Below are positions 12,650 through 22,910 of a stretch of DNA of 64,000 nucleotides, piece after piece. The first letter of the stretch is position 1. Each line of letters starts with the position of its first letter. The DNA lies in NCBI GenBank assembly GCA_023630585.1, contig CM042546.1, forward strand, positions 23,572,310-23,636,309. Direction: 5' to 3'. The notes beneath the pieces are model-generated. The model worked only from the letters and a program-made list of their open reading frames with translations, ran no database searches and was not told the DNA's origin. The stretch is from Cranoglanis bouderius (taxonomy: Eukaryota; Chordata; Actinopteri; Siluriformes; Cranoglanididae). The translations under genes were made by a program, and so were the position numbers.

Positions 12650-15600
12650 TCATAGTAATATTACACCTATTTACTCATGATCATTTTAAGTTAAAGCTTT
12701 TAATTCTGAAACAAAAGGTTATAATAGTGGATGTCCTATTCCTTCTATTTCCTCTCCCTATCATCAGGAGGAACCCCTCCTTGTGTGTGAGAAGGGTCTT
12801 TTGGCTTAATTTCCATCAACATTATTTAGCACAGTTTAGATTAAGAACAATTAGAACAACAATAATACTTTAAAAAATTGTCCAAGCTAGATAATCTAGA
12901 TTTAAATCACCTATAGAGATTTCATTCATATTGCTAATACTATACCGGAACCTAGTCCACTTGTTGCAACTATCATCTATATCACTATATTCAGTGGTGC
13001 TTGAAAGTTTGCGAACCCTTAAGAATTTCCTCAATATCTGCATAAATATGACCTAAAACTTCTTCAGCTTTTCACACAAGTCCTAAGAGCAGACAAAGAG
13101 AACACAGTTAAACAAATGAGACAAAAATATTATACTTGGTCATTTATTTACTGAGGGAAATGATCCAATATTACATATCTGTGAGTGGCAAAAGTATGTG
13201 AACCTCTAGGATTATCAGTTTAATCTGAAGGTGAACTTAGAGTCGGGTGTTTTCAATCATTGAGATGACAGTCAGGTGTGAGTGAGCACCTTATTTTATT
13301 TAAAGAACAGGGATCTATCAAAGTCTGATCTTCACAACACATGTTTGTAGAAGTGTATCATGGCATGAACAAATGAGATTTATGAGGACCTCTGAAAAAA
13401 GTGTTGGAAAAGGTTATGAAATCTTTAAAGAGATTGGACTCCACCAATCCACAGTCAGACAGATTGTGTGCAAATGGAGGAAATTTAAGACCACTGTTAC
13501 CCTCCTCAGGAGTGGTTGACCAACAAAGATCACTCCAAGAGCAAGATGTGTAACAGTCCACAAGGTCACCAAGGAACCCAGGGTAACTTATAAGCAACTA
13601 AAGGCCTCTCTCACATTGGCTAATGTTAATGTTCATGAGTCCAGCATCAGGAGAACACTGAACAACAATGAACAACCTTATCCCATCTGTGAAACATGGT
13701 GGTGGTAGTATCATTGTTTGGGCTGTTTTGCTGTATCTGGGATGGGACCGCTTGCCATCACTGATGGAACAATGAATTCTGAATTATACCAGCAAATTCT
13801 AAAAAAAAAAGTCAGGACATCTGTCCAGGAACTGAATCTCAAGAGAAAGTGGGGCATGCAGCAAGACAACGATCCTATGGACACAAGCACACAAGTCATT
13901 CTACCAAAGAATGATTAAAGAAGAATAAAGTTAATGTTTTGGAATGGCCAAGTCAAAGTCCTGACCTTAATCCAATAGAAATGTTGTGGAAGGACCTGAG
14001 CAAGCAGTTCATGTGAGGAAACCCACCAACATCCCAGAGTTGAAGCTGTTCTGCACTGAGGAATGGGCTAATATTCCTCAAAGCCAATGTGCAGGACTGA
14101 TCAACAGATACTGGAAACATTTAGTTGCAGTTATTGCTGCACAGGGGGGTCACACCAGATACTGAAAGCAAAGGTTCACATACTTTTGCCATTCACAGAT
14201 ATGTAATATTGGATCATTTTCCTCAATAAATAAATGACCAAGTATAAGATTTTTGTCTCATTTGTTTAAATGGGTTCTCTTTATTTACTTTGAGGACTTG
14301 TGTGAAAATCTGATGATGTTTTTAGTCTTATTTATGCAGAAATATAGAAAATTCTAAAAGGTTCACAAACATTCAAGCACCACTGTAAGTAACTAAATAC
14401 ACCTGTAGTGTACAGTCATTCATTTTCTTGGTTAAGAACACAAGACGAAACAGGTGTGACAAACTAGATACAAGTGAAAACATCTCCTGAGAAGACAGGA
14501 ACAGGAAAACAGGAACCTAATAGGTTGCATTCCACCACCTAAAGATAACTATGAACACCTTCATATTGCAAGGTAGCCACATGAAGTTTAATTTAAACTA
14601 GCATAGCATTCTAAAGAACTGCTTGCATTACCTGTATAATTCTGGCTTGTTGTTTTTCAATCTCCTGTGCCCCAGCATGGTGGTGCAGGTGCCATTCTAG
14701 CTGATTTCTAGACAGAGGAAAGAACTGTCCTTGCAGTCTCTGACCCTGAAGACTATAAGAGCTCAGTTTGGGAAGCACCATCTTTGTGTTTGATACAACA
14801 CAAGTCTCCTCCTTATAGGGAAAACTCCCAGTACATGTGAGTGCAGATCCACTCTGTTCATATGCTGAAAATAACACATCTTAAAATAAATCTGTTTAAT
14901 AGTTATTTCCAAGTCAGAAATGTGACATTTTTTGAGGTGGAACATGTAAAAGGTAAGAATTTCTGTCACCTCTCCTGACAGGAACGCTTGTGTTATTTGT
15001 AATGCCAGGGTTTGGAGTAGGCTGTTGAAAACCACCGACAAAAGAGAAACTAGCAGTCAAAGAAGCTTTAGAATCTGGCGAATTATTGCAGGCATCAACA
15101 ACCTATAGATAAAGGCATCAACCCATCTTTATTATCAGTTTTATAATTTCATTTATCAAATCATGGGATTTACATGGAAGCAAAGCAAGAACTGTCACAG
15201 TCCTTGAAATACACAAAGACAGTTTTTCTCACCTGTAGAGTAGAGTTAACCACAGACAACAATGCTCTATGCAGCAGCTCCTGAAACAGGTGCATCGATG
15301 GAAACAGCACAAGCTGACCACCTTCTCCAAATGTCAGTTCTGCCTGGAAAAGACTGCCCTGATTTTTCTGTTCCCGCTGTAAAATTTAACAAACAGATGG
15401 AAAAATAAGTGCCACATTTGGCACCTAGATTATATACTAAAAGTCATACCTACAAGTAACTAATGCTGGAATAAAGCACAATCTACAATTATGTGACACT
15501 TGATGTGACAATTAAAAAAATTTTAAAAAAGCCTTGAATTCTCTCTGGAATATGTTTATCAACCCCATATTTTAGTTACATTATTTAAACACACATACAC

Positions 15601-18600
15601 ACACAATTCTTTGCAGATGCATTGCTAATGTTCAACTTTCTTTAAGTGGTGTTACAAACTTTCTCTCTCTTGCATGTTGCCAGCAGTCAATCAGTGCAAG
15701 TCTGGAGGCAGGAACAGTTATGATTAGTTAAATGCAGCCACTAGTGAAAATATAGAAAAGGCCAAACATTTAGTTACATAAATAGTATGAGTGGTCTAGC
15801 ACTGTTGTTAGAAAGCCACATCAGTTTGTTTGCTTTTTTGGACATAATTAGAAGCCATGCAATATTCCTGATAGCATTATCAATAGGCATATGACTACTG
15901 TGGGAAAGATTTTAGTGCTTTTAAAGTGGGCAATCTTTGTAATAGGTTAGGCGTTATTGCCTATTGTTCTACATACAGTTCACACTAATATGGTACACTA
16001 ATATGAGCATGCCTCAGACAGTTCATCTAATCTAAAGTAATTGGTATAAAATAATCCAGACACTCGCACTAATTCTTTTCAAACTAGCAATGCATTTTGT
16101 AAAAGCTGACTGCATCACCGGTGAACATAAATAAGGCTTGCAGCCAAATAAATATATCAGAAATAAGACAATCGTCAATGACATGAGATCCATTCCAGTC
16201 TCCATTCACTTTCGTGAATGGCATTATCGTTGACCAAGGCATATGATATAACAATCATGCACTACCAGCTAACATTTAGTCATGAGTAGAAAATTGTTTT
16301 ACCTTCAAAACTTTATTGAGGTAGAGCATGAGCTCACATTGGGTGACAGTAACAAGGTTTTGAACAATCATGCAGTCCATAAGAGCTGTAAAGTTTCCCA
16401 GCCTTTGATGGACTTGACCAGTTTGGTTCAGCTTTTTGTGAAGGCTTTTAATCAAGGCCTGCTGAAGATGCAAAGGCTTGCTGCATTGGCTCAGCTGAAA
16501 TTCTTTCACTTGTTGTTGTAATTCCTGGTATGTTTTGTAGCAGGTCTCCTGCACCTAAACATAAAGCCAGTCAATAGTTATTGTGACACTTGTTATGTTT
16601 CATAAAGCAAAATGTAGCATTTTAGCTAAACCATCTGTCACTCCAGAAACACAAATTATTAAAGTTAACTTAATGATACCCCAAACAAGCAGTCTACCAA
16701 GGAGATTGAGTAGAATGGAGCTATTAGGGACATGTGTAATAATGTTTAAACTTCATTAATTTGATTTGTTCACACTGCCAAGGCTTGGGCTGATTTTCAA
16801 AGAATATTTATGACAAAGTATTTTGGAAAGAAGTTCTGTTCTGCCATTTTGTGCCAAGATAAAATGAAATACAATTGTGCAAATATGTATGTGCTTCAGA
16901 TGTGAAAATAAAATGATTAATTTGTGGAAATGTTAAATGTGAATGTTGTACATACACCAATCAGCCATAACATTAAAACCACTGACAGGTGACTTGAATA
17001 ACATTCATTATCTCATTACAGTGGCACTTGTCCAGAGGTGGGATATATTAGTCAGCAAGTGAACAGTCAGTTCTCAAAGTTTATGTGTTGGAAGCAGGAA
17101 AAATGGGCAAGCATAAGGATCTGAGCGACTTTGACAAGGGCCAAATTGTGATAACTAGATGACTGGGTTAGAGCATCTCCAAAAGGGCAAGTCTTGTGGG
17201 GTGTTCCCAGGTATGGTTTTTGTTTTGTGATGTAGTTTTTGATGATGTTTTTGTGATGTAAAAAATTAAATTAAAATAAATCATGCTAGATTTAATGTGA
17301 TATAAACCAACAAAATTCAATGGAAAAATGATTAGAAATGTTTAAGGAAAAAAAAGAAAAAAACTTACAATAACCCAGTTGCCACAGATGCGCACACCCT
17401 CTTATAATGGAGCATGTGACCGTGCCAATCACATTCAAACTCATGTTCAAAAGTAATTATCATACACCTGCCATATATGAAGTGATTTTGATTAACCCCC
17501 AAAAAGATCAGCTGTTTCTGTAGGATTTCCTATACATCTTCTTGGTTTCATCCATTACCAAGAACAGGACGTCCCTCCAAAATCGACAAAAGGACAAGAC
17601 GAAACCATATCAGGGAAGCTGGCAAGAGACCTACAGCATTAAAGGAGCTGCTGGAATATCTGGCAAATACTGGTCACTCCCTGCATGTGATCTCTTGTAT
17701 TCTTCACTTGTATTCTTCACCCCAAACCATGTGGCAAAATATTGCAGAACTTTTTGGGCATAACCTGCAAGCCTCTGTTAGTCAGCTGAAGATGAAACAA
17801 TTTCTTTCCAGGACAATAACGACCCAAAGCACAAATCCAAGTCAACAAAGGAATGGCTTCAGATGAAAATGATCAACGTTTTCAAACAGCCCAGTCAGAG
17901 CCCAGATCTAAACCCTATCGAAGATCTGTGGAATGACTTGAGGAGGGCTATGCACAGGAGATCCCCACCGTAATTTAATAGACCTGGAGCATTTTTGCAA
18001 GGAAGAGTGGAATAAAATAGACACATCAAGATGCGCTAAGTTTATATTTATGCAACCAGGTTATTGTAAGTTGTTTTTTCTTTTTCTTTTTTTCCCTAAA
18101 ATGTTTCTAGTTGTTTTTACTTGAATTTGGTTGGTTGCTATATCACATTAAATGTGGAAAAATGTCTGGCATGATTGATCTTGGTTTCAGTTTTTACATC
18201 ACAAAAACCTGCAATTATACAGTCCCCTCTAAAACTTTTGGAACAGCATGGCCAATTAACTTGTTTTTGCAGTAGACTGAAGACATTTGGGATTGAGATC
18301 AAAAATAGCAAAAATATTGAAATGTGACTGACAGGTGTTTCTTGTTTCCCATGTGTGCCCTGTTAAATTGACTGTTTAAACAATAAATAGCTCTGAACAT
18401 CTACTCTTGGTTTTAGCCTTCAGTTTTACCTGTGAAGACTGCATTTGTTGTTAAAATAAGGATAAGCCAACATGAAGATCAGAGAGTTGTCTATGGAAGA
18501 AAAGCAAGCCATTTTGACACTGAGTAAAGAGGGAAATCAATCAATCAGAGGCATTGCACAAACATTCGGTATAGCCAATACAACAATTTGGAATGTGCTG

Positions 18601-21600
18601 AAAGAGAAAGAAACCACTGCTGTACTGAATAACAGACACTGAATAGGTCAGCCAAGAAAAACAGCAACAGCTGATGACAGAAACATTGTGAGAGCTGTGA
18701 AAAACAAACAAACAAAAAAAAAAAACAATCACCAACAACCTCCACAGGGCAGGGGTGAAGTTATCACAATCCACCATACCACAAGATGCAAACCACTCAT
18801 TAGCAGTAAGAATCGGAAAGCCAGATTGGAATTAACAATGATGATGACAGAGATGAGCCACAAAAGATCTGGAACCAAAATTAACCTCTACCAAAGTGAT
18901 GGAAAAGCCAAAGTGTGGAGAAAGAAAGGATCTGCTCATGATCCAAAACATACGAGCTCATCTGTAAAACATGGTGGAGGTAGTGTCATGGCTTGGGCTT
19001 GCATGCCTGCTTCTGGAACAGGCTCACTAATCTTTATTGATGATGTAACTCATGGTGGTAGCAGCAGAATGAATTCAGAAGTTTACAGAAACATTTTGCC
19101 TGCTAATTTACAGAGAAATGCATCCAAATTAATTGGAAGGAACTTTATCATGCAGCAAGACAATGATCGAAAACACACTTTCAACTCAACAAAGGATTTT
19201 ATCAGGGGGTAAAAGTGGAAGGTTTTAGACTGGCCAAGTCAATCACCAGACCTTAACCCAATTGAGCAGCATTTCATTTCCTGAAGAGGAGACTGAAGGG
19301 ACTTATCTGTTCCTATACGTTTCCTCACCTAAAACTGGGTGGTCTGATACAAAAGGTTCTATGTTTTATGTTGTTTAACACATCTAGATATAAATACCAT
19401 TAAATAAGCTGAAATCCTAAACTCTCGTCTCATATCCATCTTTTGATTTCAAACCCAAATGTCTTTGGCCTGGCCATTCCAATCATTTCGGAGGGAACTG
19501 TAACAGGGTTGTGTAGACTTTTTATATCCACTTTATGTAAATGCAATTTGTATAAAGCTTTGAATTGGTTGACTAGCCAGCATTCCATTATGAATCAAGC
19601 ATTTTTTCCCATTACAAAGAAAAAAGGACAGTGATGGCACTCATGAACATCCTCATATATCATTATAAGCCAAATTTTGTATGTTTGTAGAGCTGGCTTT
19701 CAAGCAGCTGAATGGTATACTTTTAGCTAGCAATGATAACATGCTAATTATCGGCACTTAAAGCTCATAAAATTTGGTTACAAAGAAAAAAGGACAGCAA
19801 CTGCACTTGTGAACATCTTCCTAAATCATTTTGTTATAATCACAGTTATAGGGTTGTGACTTGGCTTTCAAGCAGTTGAATGTCAGAATGTGCTTGAAAC
19901 TGAGGTCATGACAGTCCTTACTAATGCTAACTCTGGAATTGTTTTTAAAAATGACTACAGTCTTGGTCAACAATCCCAACAAAGGCATCGGTTCTGTTAA
20001 TTAGTAGCTACCTATTATGATGAAATTTTAATTTACCGTAGTCAGTATCAGAGAGCGGTGATGTAAGAATTTCTCAATGAAGCTTCGAGATTGTTGATTG
20101 CTTTTCAACAGTGTGGTCTGGAATTCTGTAAGTGTGTATGTGTTTGACTCATCCTGTGGTAGCCAGTGTACTTTTTTAAGCTTTTCAATTAGTCTAGAAA
20201 CAAGAAAAAAGGCAACATATGTCAAACAGAATGAACACTTTTCATGTAATGAGTGATAAGCAAAGATAAAATATTAAAAGATCAAACACCTGGTCAAATG
20301 AAATAAAGCTTCCCTAAACTGGGGAACAGCTATCAGTAACTGAGACTGAAGGTGCTTACACTTGCGTTGAAATAAGACATGACACACATTTCTGTGCCAC
20401 CTGAAAACAAACAAACAAACAAACAAACAAACAAACATACTGCTAGTTTAAGTTTACAGTTAACTAAACAGAACTGTCAAGACAATGACTGACAATGAAA
20501 GTTGTGACCACCTGTCAAGGTAAAATTTGTCTATCATATAAAATATCAAGGTTTAATTGATATAAATTTTTATCCCATAAATCACCCACATTAAAAAATA
20601 GCATGAATGGTGCTGAAAAAATCAGAAAGTAGGAAAAGTTTTAAAAGATGAAATCTGTGATTATTCACCTGGTGAAAGCCTTATGCAGTAGATAGTCTCT
20701 GAAAAATGGGACATCTCTCAAGGCTTTCCATAGTATGGCTTCACGATACCACTCTGCAAGATTCAAGAGCCCAACACTACAGCCATTCTTCACATGAATC
20801 ACTGAGGTGGGTGAGAAGATGTAATGATCCGAGCCTGCTTTGCTGCAAGGGACCACATGCAGATCATAGGGTCTAAAAAAAAATGTCAATTATGAAAGGT
20901 CAATTGATATTTTACTGCAGTGGTGTCAGGACAGTGCTTTATTTATTAATGAAAGTAAAACAAAAGAGCTCATCCATTACAGTCATGGGGAATATGCGCA
21001 GACACATGCATATATGTTATGTGTTTATATGTATAAGCTGTATGTATAAGTTATTTCCACCTGTGGGGGAGCGAAAGACAAATTTCCATGCAAATAGACA
21101 ATAAAGATTTAAAGTTAAAGTTATAGACTGTGATTTATCAAAAATGAATTACAAGCAGAATTTAAGTACAAAGCTGAGCTGATGAGGTTTGATGTTCCTG
21201 CTTAAGAGCCCTAAATTGCTTTCGTGCAGTCTTCAAACTAACTCAGTATTACTCCCTTCTGTAATCTGCTATTCTTAAACAGTCTGTATTTGTCTATACT
21301 GTACATATCGATTCCTTAACGCATTTAGCATTCCTGTTAAGAGTTTGCAAATTTCTTGTAGTATAGTTCTGTGTTAGCATTTTGCTACCTTTCTAGAATT
21401 CTAGAACATTTCACAAATTGTATCAGACATATATCAGACATGTATCAGTTGACTTACTAAACTTCATGAACACTAGAGTCGGCAGATAGACTGACACCTT
21501 TCTATAATGTGAAAAAGGATACATATATAAACAGAAGATATATAAACAGATTAAAAAAATAATACTACCTATACGGACCATCTTCAGAAACATTCAAATG

Positions 21601-22202
21601 GTAAAACTGTAGCCCCCCCAGGTGTTTTTTTTGTGCAAAGATCTCAAACACCTCAATGCCGGTAAGAGGACTGCACTTGGTCTTACTCTCTTTCCCAATC
21701 TCTTTTCCCTCTGTGGAGCCTTGTTTGGAGATATCCTCACCTAGAGAGCTTAAAAACACTTGCCAAGTCAAAATTGCCCACCCAACACATAAAATCAAGA
21801 AAACCAAAGCTGTTTATGATGTTCATTTTCCATGACTTACTCTGTCTTTACTTTCTGAGGGTGCTTAATTACTCTGAGGGGAATATCAGCACTGAGAGCA
21901 GATGATATCAGACTGGGTCCCTCTGTCCATATAGAATCTGCCATTGCCACCTCTGAACCCACTGATGCTACCAACTGAGGAAACTCAACGACTGATATGT
22001 CAGGCAGCTGTGATATCTGAGGCCTGTTGAGAGGGCAATCAGTTGGAGGTTCACCCATAAATGTTGGAGAGCGGGATGTCAGGAGAGGTAAAGTAGGAAC
22101 AGATCCTGGATTATGGGCTGATGATCTGTCATGGCTGTTTCTCCTGGGAGCTGTCAGCTTGGTTGTGTCTCTGTGAATATCTTTTTTTTCAGGTGCAGAC
22201 AT
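705..22202 (-). CDS. DNHD1: Dynein heavy chain domain-containing protein 1, 5' half (21 exons, continues past window start)
   Basis: Dynein-heavy-chain-like protein. In mammals DNHD1 is needed for sperm flagellum formation (family knowledge). Exons on the minus strand, 5' to 3': 21841-22202, 21569-21748, 20669-20872, 20290-20400, 20037-20193, 16303-16554, 15233-15376, 14970-15102, 14632-14864, 9227-9470, 8631-8788, 8398-8517, 8026-8302, 7807-7934, 7529-7727, 5481-5572, 5163-5385, 4800-4925, 4602-4699, 1342-4513, 705-796. All have AG/GT borders and matching phases, giving 6705 nt or 2235 codons, about half of the family's usual 4700 residues. Residues 1-120 are low in complexity, 180-1147 are stem and linker, and AAA1 and AAA2 follow. 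The start ATG at 22202-22200 has G at -3 and is the first in its exon. DNHD1 is preferred over a motor dynein because AAA1 lacks catalytic residues and the N-terminal exons read like DNHD1. Exon borders are my own inference. Confidence 0.85.
1342..4513 (-). CDS. DNHD1: DNHD1 giant exon 20 (end of linker, AAA1, AAA2)
   Basis: A single 3172-nt exon of 1057 codons (residues 1148-2204), opened by TTGCAG and closed by a GTAAAT donor. It begins with the end of the linker (FPRLCFLSDWEVIELLS). The AAA1 P-loop at 3233-3256 reads GPLMSGKQ, with Gln where Thr binds Mg-nucleotide. Its Walker B region reads WLVLSSVDLL instead of the usual CFDEFNR. The AAA2 P-loop at about 2153-2176 is intact (GPAGSGKT), followed by KWLVLDGEP, but the SRC arginine-finger site reads AWC. 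AAA1 is therefore predicted not to hydrolyse ATP, which separates this protein from motor dyneins. Confidence 0.9.
4602..5572 (-). CDS. DNHD1: DNHD1 exons 16-19 (linker)
   Basis: Exons 5481-5572, 5163-5385, 4800-4925 and 4602-4699. Together they read through the dynein linker: NLTLGDLISRDLWEH, then ADMEQAFQRLQQSWEG, then QAEDSVMTLSSMLFSP, then LLDFCERYQQKWIFL (the counterpart of the LLDEW..VQR.W.YLEPIF block). The exon 17 acceptor that keeps frame is TCTAG before 5385. The nearby CTGCAG would introduce a stop. Confidence 0.88.
5703..5802. repeat. (TA)n microsatellite
   Basis: About 45 TA units next to the left end of a Tc1-like element. A matching AT run lies on the other side of the element. 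Confidence 0.95.
5818..7416 (+). mobile_element. Tc1/mariner-like transposon, family A copy 1
   Basis: About 1.6-kb element with roughly 200-bp terminal inverted repeats. The phrase GTGAGTACACCCCT occurs at the outer and inner ends of each repeat (an IR/DR layout). It lies in the DNHD1 intron between exons 15 and 16. The outermost left bases are degraded, while the right end reads CACTTTTGTGAGATACT. A near-identical copy is at 36918-38526. Confidence 0.9.
6187..7174 (+). pseudogene. Tc1-like transposase, frameshifted (family A copy 1)
   Basis: Begins MAPHGKELSEDLKKRIV with paired helix-turn-helix domains, then the DDE catalytic domain (VLWSDETK, QHDNDPKHTSK, SPELNPIEHLWG) and ends NNGGHTKY. 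Frames change near 6470 and near 6815, and the second break also loses sequence relative to copy 2. No intact protein can be made, although all three catalytic blocks are still visible. Confidence 0.9.
7414..7500. repeat. (AT)n microsatellite
   Basis: AT run that directly abuts the right end of the family A transposon and is followed by a T tract. Together with the run at 5703-5802 it suggests insertion into, or expansion from, a TA target. Confidence 0.95.
7529..9470 (-). CDS. DNHD1: DNHD1 exons 10-15 (stem to linker)
   Basis: Exons 9227-9470, 8631-8788, 8398-8517, 8026-8302, 7807-7934 and 7529-7727. Exon 10 contains IQLWINQVHNVPAAFTT, typical of the dynein heavy chain N1 region. Exon 11 ends in a LEPMDLNEFANYASM segment. 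Exon 15 contains LSSPTMKDKHWANIF, the degenerate form of the dynein N2 motif around the conserved RHW. All junction phases agree. An open frame at 8872-9078 lies in the intron between exons 11 and 10 and is not needed. Confidence 0.85.
9695..11005 (-). mobile_element. Tc1-like transposon, family B, internally deleted
   Basis: Ends approximate. Left inverted repeat AATACAGTTTTTGTTTATT matches right AAAACTGTATTTTGTGTTTAC. It lies in the DNHD1 intron between exons 9 and 10. The C-terminal third of the transposase is missing: the coding part stops soon after the DPKH block and runs straight into the terminal region. Confidence 0.8.
9895..10629 (-). pseudogene. Tc1-like transposase remnant (family B)
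   Basis: Starts MPKLKEIPGMMRKKVTEM and continues through a helix-turn-helix, then in a second frame MMWGCFAASGPGQLAVIEE and MQQDNDPKHRSK. The NPIE block and C-terminus are absent. A stop interrupts the frame near 10417 and a frame change follows. Confidence 0.85.
11087..12584 (-). mobile_element. Tc1-like transposon, family C
   Basis: Inverted ends: left CAGTGGGTATAGAAAAGAAT (11089), right ATTCTTTTCTATACCCACT (ending 12584). Sub-terminal repeats cover about 200 bp on each side. The left end follows a TATATA run and the right end passes into a CT/TA microsatellite, so the target duplication cannot be read. It lies in the DNHD1 intron between exons 9 and 10. Confidence 0.9.
11197..12234 (-). 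pseudogene. Tc1-like transposase, broken (family C)
   Basis: Starts MGGKALSKDLRDKVVDRHK. Later blocks VLWSDELFGLI, VKHGGGNILLWG, FQHDNDPKHTAK and SQIPDLNPIENLWNDLK are found in different frames. At least two frame breaks and a small loss between the HTH and DDE parts make it non-functional. Confidence 0.88.
12582..12646. repeat. (CT)n(TA)n microsatellite
   Basis: A CT run of about 11 units followed by about 20 TA units, directly at the right end of the family C transposon. Confidence 0.95.
12992..14385 (+). mobile_element. Tc1-like transposon, family D copy 1, internally deleted
   Basis: Inverted ends CAGTGGTGCTTGAAAGTTTG at the left and CATTCAAGCACCACTG at the right, followed by TA. Length 1394 bp. 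It lies in the DNHD1 intron between exons 9 and 10. A second, inverted-orientation copy of this family is at 58758-59915. Confidence 0.9.
13361..14165 (+). pseudogene. Tc1-like transposase remnant (family D copy 1)
   Basis: An HTH part (13361-13600) is followed after a deletion by the DDE part: VKHGGGSIIVWAV, MGPLAITDGTMNSELYQQIL, MQQDNDP and SPDLNPIEMLW. Stops and frame changes occur throughout. Confidence 0.85.
14632..16554 (-). CDS. DNHD1: DNHD1 exons 6-9 (N-terminal stem)
   Basis: Exons 16303-16554 (phase 0/0, 84 codons), 15233-15376 (phase 0/0), 14970-15102 and 14632-14864. Exon 6 is helical and Gln-rich, as in dynein stems. Exon 7 carries GSLFQAELTFGEGGQLVLFPS, a strand-like segment. 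Exon 8 is Ser/Asn-rich and possibly a disordered loop. Exon 9 ends HLHHHAGAQEIEKQQARIIQ and joins exon 10 in phase 0 across a 5.2-kb intron filled with three Tc1 copies. Confidence 0.8.
16951..17212 (+). mobile_element. Tc1-like 5' fragment (family E)
   Basis: Begins CATACACCAATCAGCCATAA after TA and runs into a transposase start, MGKHKDLSDFDKGQIV, which then breaks. Only the left quarter is present. A fragment of the same transposase lies at 26500-26915. It lies in the DNHD1 intron between exons 5 and 6. Confidence 0.75.
18220..19500 (+). mobile_element. Tc1-like transposon, family F copy 1, nested
   Basis: Left end CAGTCCCCTCTAAAACTTTT and right end CATTTCGGAGGGAACTG, flanked on both sides by TA (18218-18219 and 19501-19502). 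Length 1281 bp. It interrupts the family E' element. Confidence 0.88.
18472..19280 (+). pseudogene. Tc1-like transposase, broken (family F copy 1)
   Basis: Starts MKIRELSMEEKQAILTLSK with an HTH. A stop follows at about 18641. A second open stretch (18688-19212) carries SSVKHGGGSVMAWACMPASG and FIMQQDND. The DWPSQSPDLNPIEQ block follows after another stop. Confidence 0.85.
20037..22202 (-). CDS. DNHD1: DNHD1 exons 1-5 (N-terminus)
   Basis: Five exons encode residues 1-338. Exon 1 (21841-22202) is Ser/Pro-rich and begins MSAPEKKD. Exon 2 (21569-21748) has two possible acceptors. Only the one before 21748 keeps frame with exon 1; the better-looking CTCTCTAG at 21741 would give a stop. Exon 3 (20669-20872) contains RPYDLHVVP and AEWYREAILWKALRDVPFF, and exon 4 contains WHRNVCHVLFQRKC. 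These are the parts that read most like DNHD1 rather than an axonemal motor dynein. Exon 5 ends in a GTAAAT donor. Confidence 0.75.
20404..20437. repeat. (AAAC)n microsatellite
   Basis: About eight AAAC units just upstream of the DNHD1 exon 4 acceptor. Confidence 0.9.
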
Positions 22203-22420
22203 GGCTGCAGCAAGCAAAATGCAGGCAAAATGCTTATTTTGATGGACAATTTGGATTATTTCCTACTTTATGTCCATTTTCTTAACAACAACAACAAGTT
22301 GAATCTTAACAAGTGGAATCCTGGTAAAGAAGAGGAAAAGGAAACACTTAACTAGCTTATTATAAGGATCGGTATAAGTTTATATTAGAATAAGCTACTT
22401 AAAAACCAGTACCGCCGCTC
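22203..22420 (-). promoter_or_regulatory. DNHD1 5' flank, no core promoter motif recognised
   Basis: Sequence directly upstream of the DNHD1 start codon. It would hold the 5' untranslated region or an upstream non-coding exon. No convincing TATA box or CpG-rich stretch was seen. Reported only as the expected location. Confidence 0.2.
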
Positions 22421-22910
22421 CCTATACGCGGATGATGTCATTTGTGAAGGGCACCAACTCCCAAGGGGGCACCATCTCAGCTGCTCAAAAAAAAAAGTCA
22501 TTTCTAATTTTAATATGAATCACAACATATTCTGACAATTAAAATATGTAAATAAAATATAGAAAATTAGTAATTATAATAAAAAGTAGGCATATTACGT
22601 CGCTGTGTGTATTACATCGCTGTGTGTCGCAATATGCGTTGCTGTGCGTCCATTTACACCTGCGTGTATGATGGATGCCAATGGAAAACTATGCCTGGGA
22701 AGAAACAACAGGAGTCCGGTGCTGAGAAGCGAAAGAAAAAAAGCCCAAGATGAAGTGCATGCGTCACTTTCAGGTTCGCAAAATGGAAAGATTTAAAGTA
22801 CATTTCCCTACTTTTATGTAAAAACTGCTTCATTTTGTTGTCATTTCTAAAAACTGTTTGATTAGTTGCAATCTTTGTAAAATCCGCAGGGAGCAGAGCT
22901 GTGTATATTA

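Larger units (their letters stand above)
17213..19535 (+). mobile_element. Tc1-like transposon, family E', host of a nested element
   Basis: Left part has GTTTTGTGATGTAGTTTTT, matched inverted by TTTTTACATCACAAAAACC near 18190. Internal sequence 17530-18060 is a badly decayed transposase with PSQSPDLNPIEDLWND and CKEEWNKID. The outer end (AGGGTTGTGTAGACTTTTTATATCCAC) reappears only after 19502, because family F is inserted at 18220-19500. The left terminus is lost. Confidence 0.75.

Noticed and set aside
21738..21742. Use of the CTCTCTAG acceptor for DNHD1 exon 2
   Set aside because: It puts a stop right after the exon 1 junction; the acceptor eight bases earlier in the transcript restores frame.
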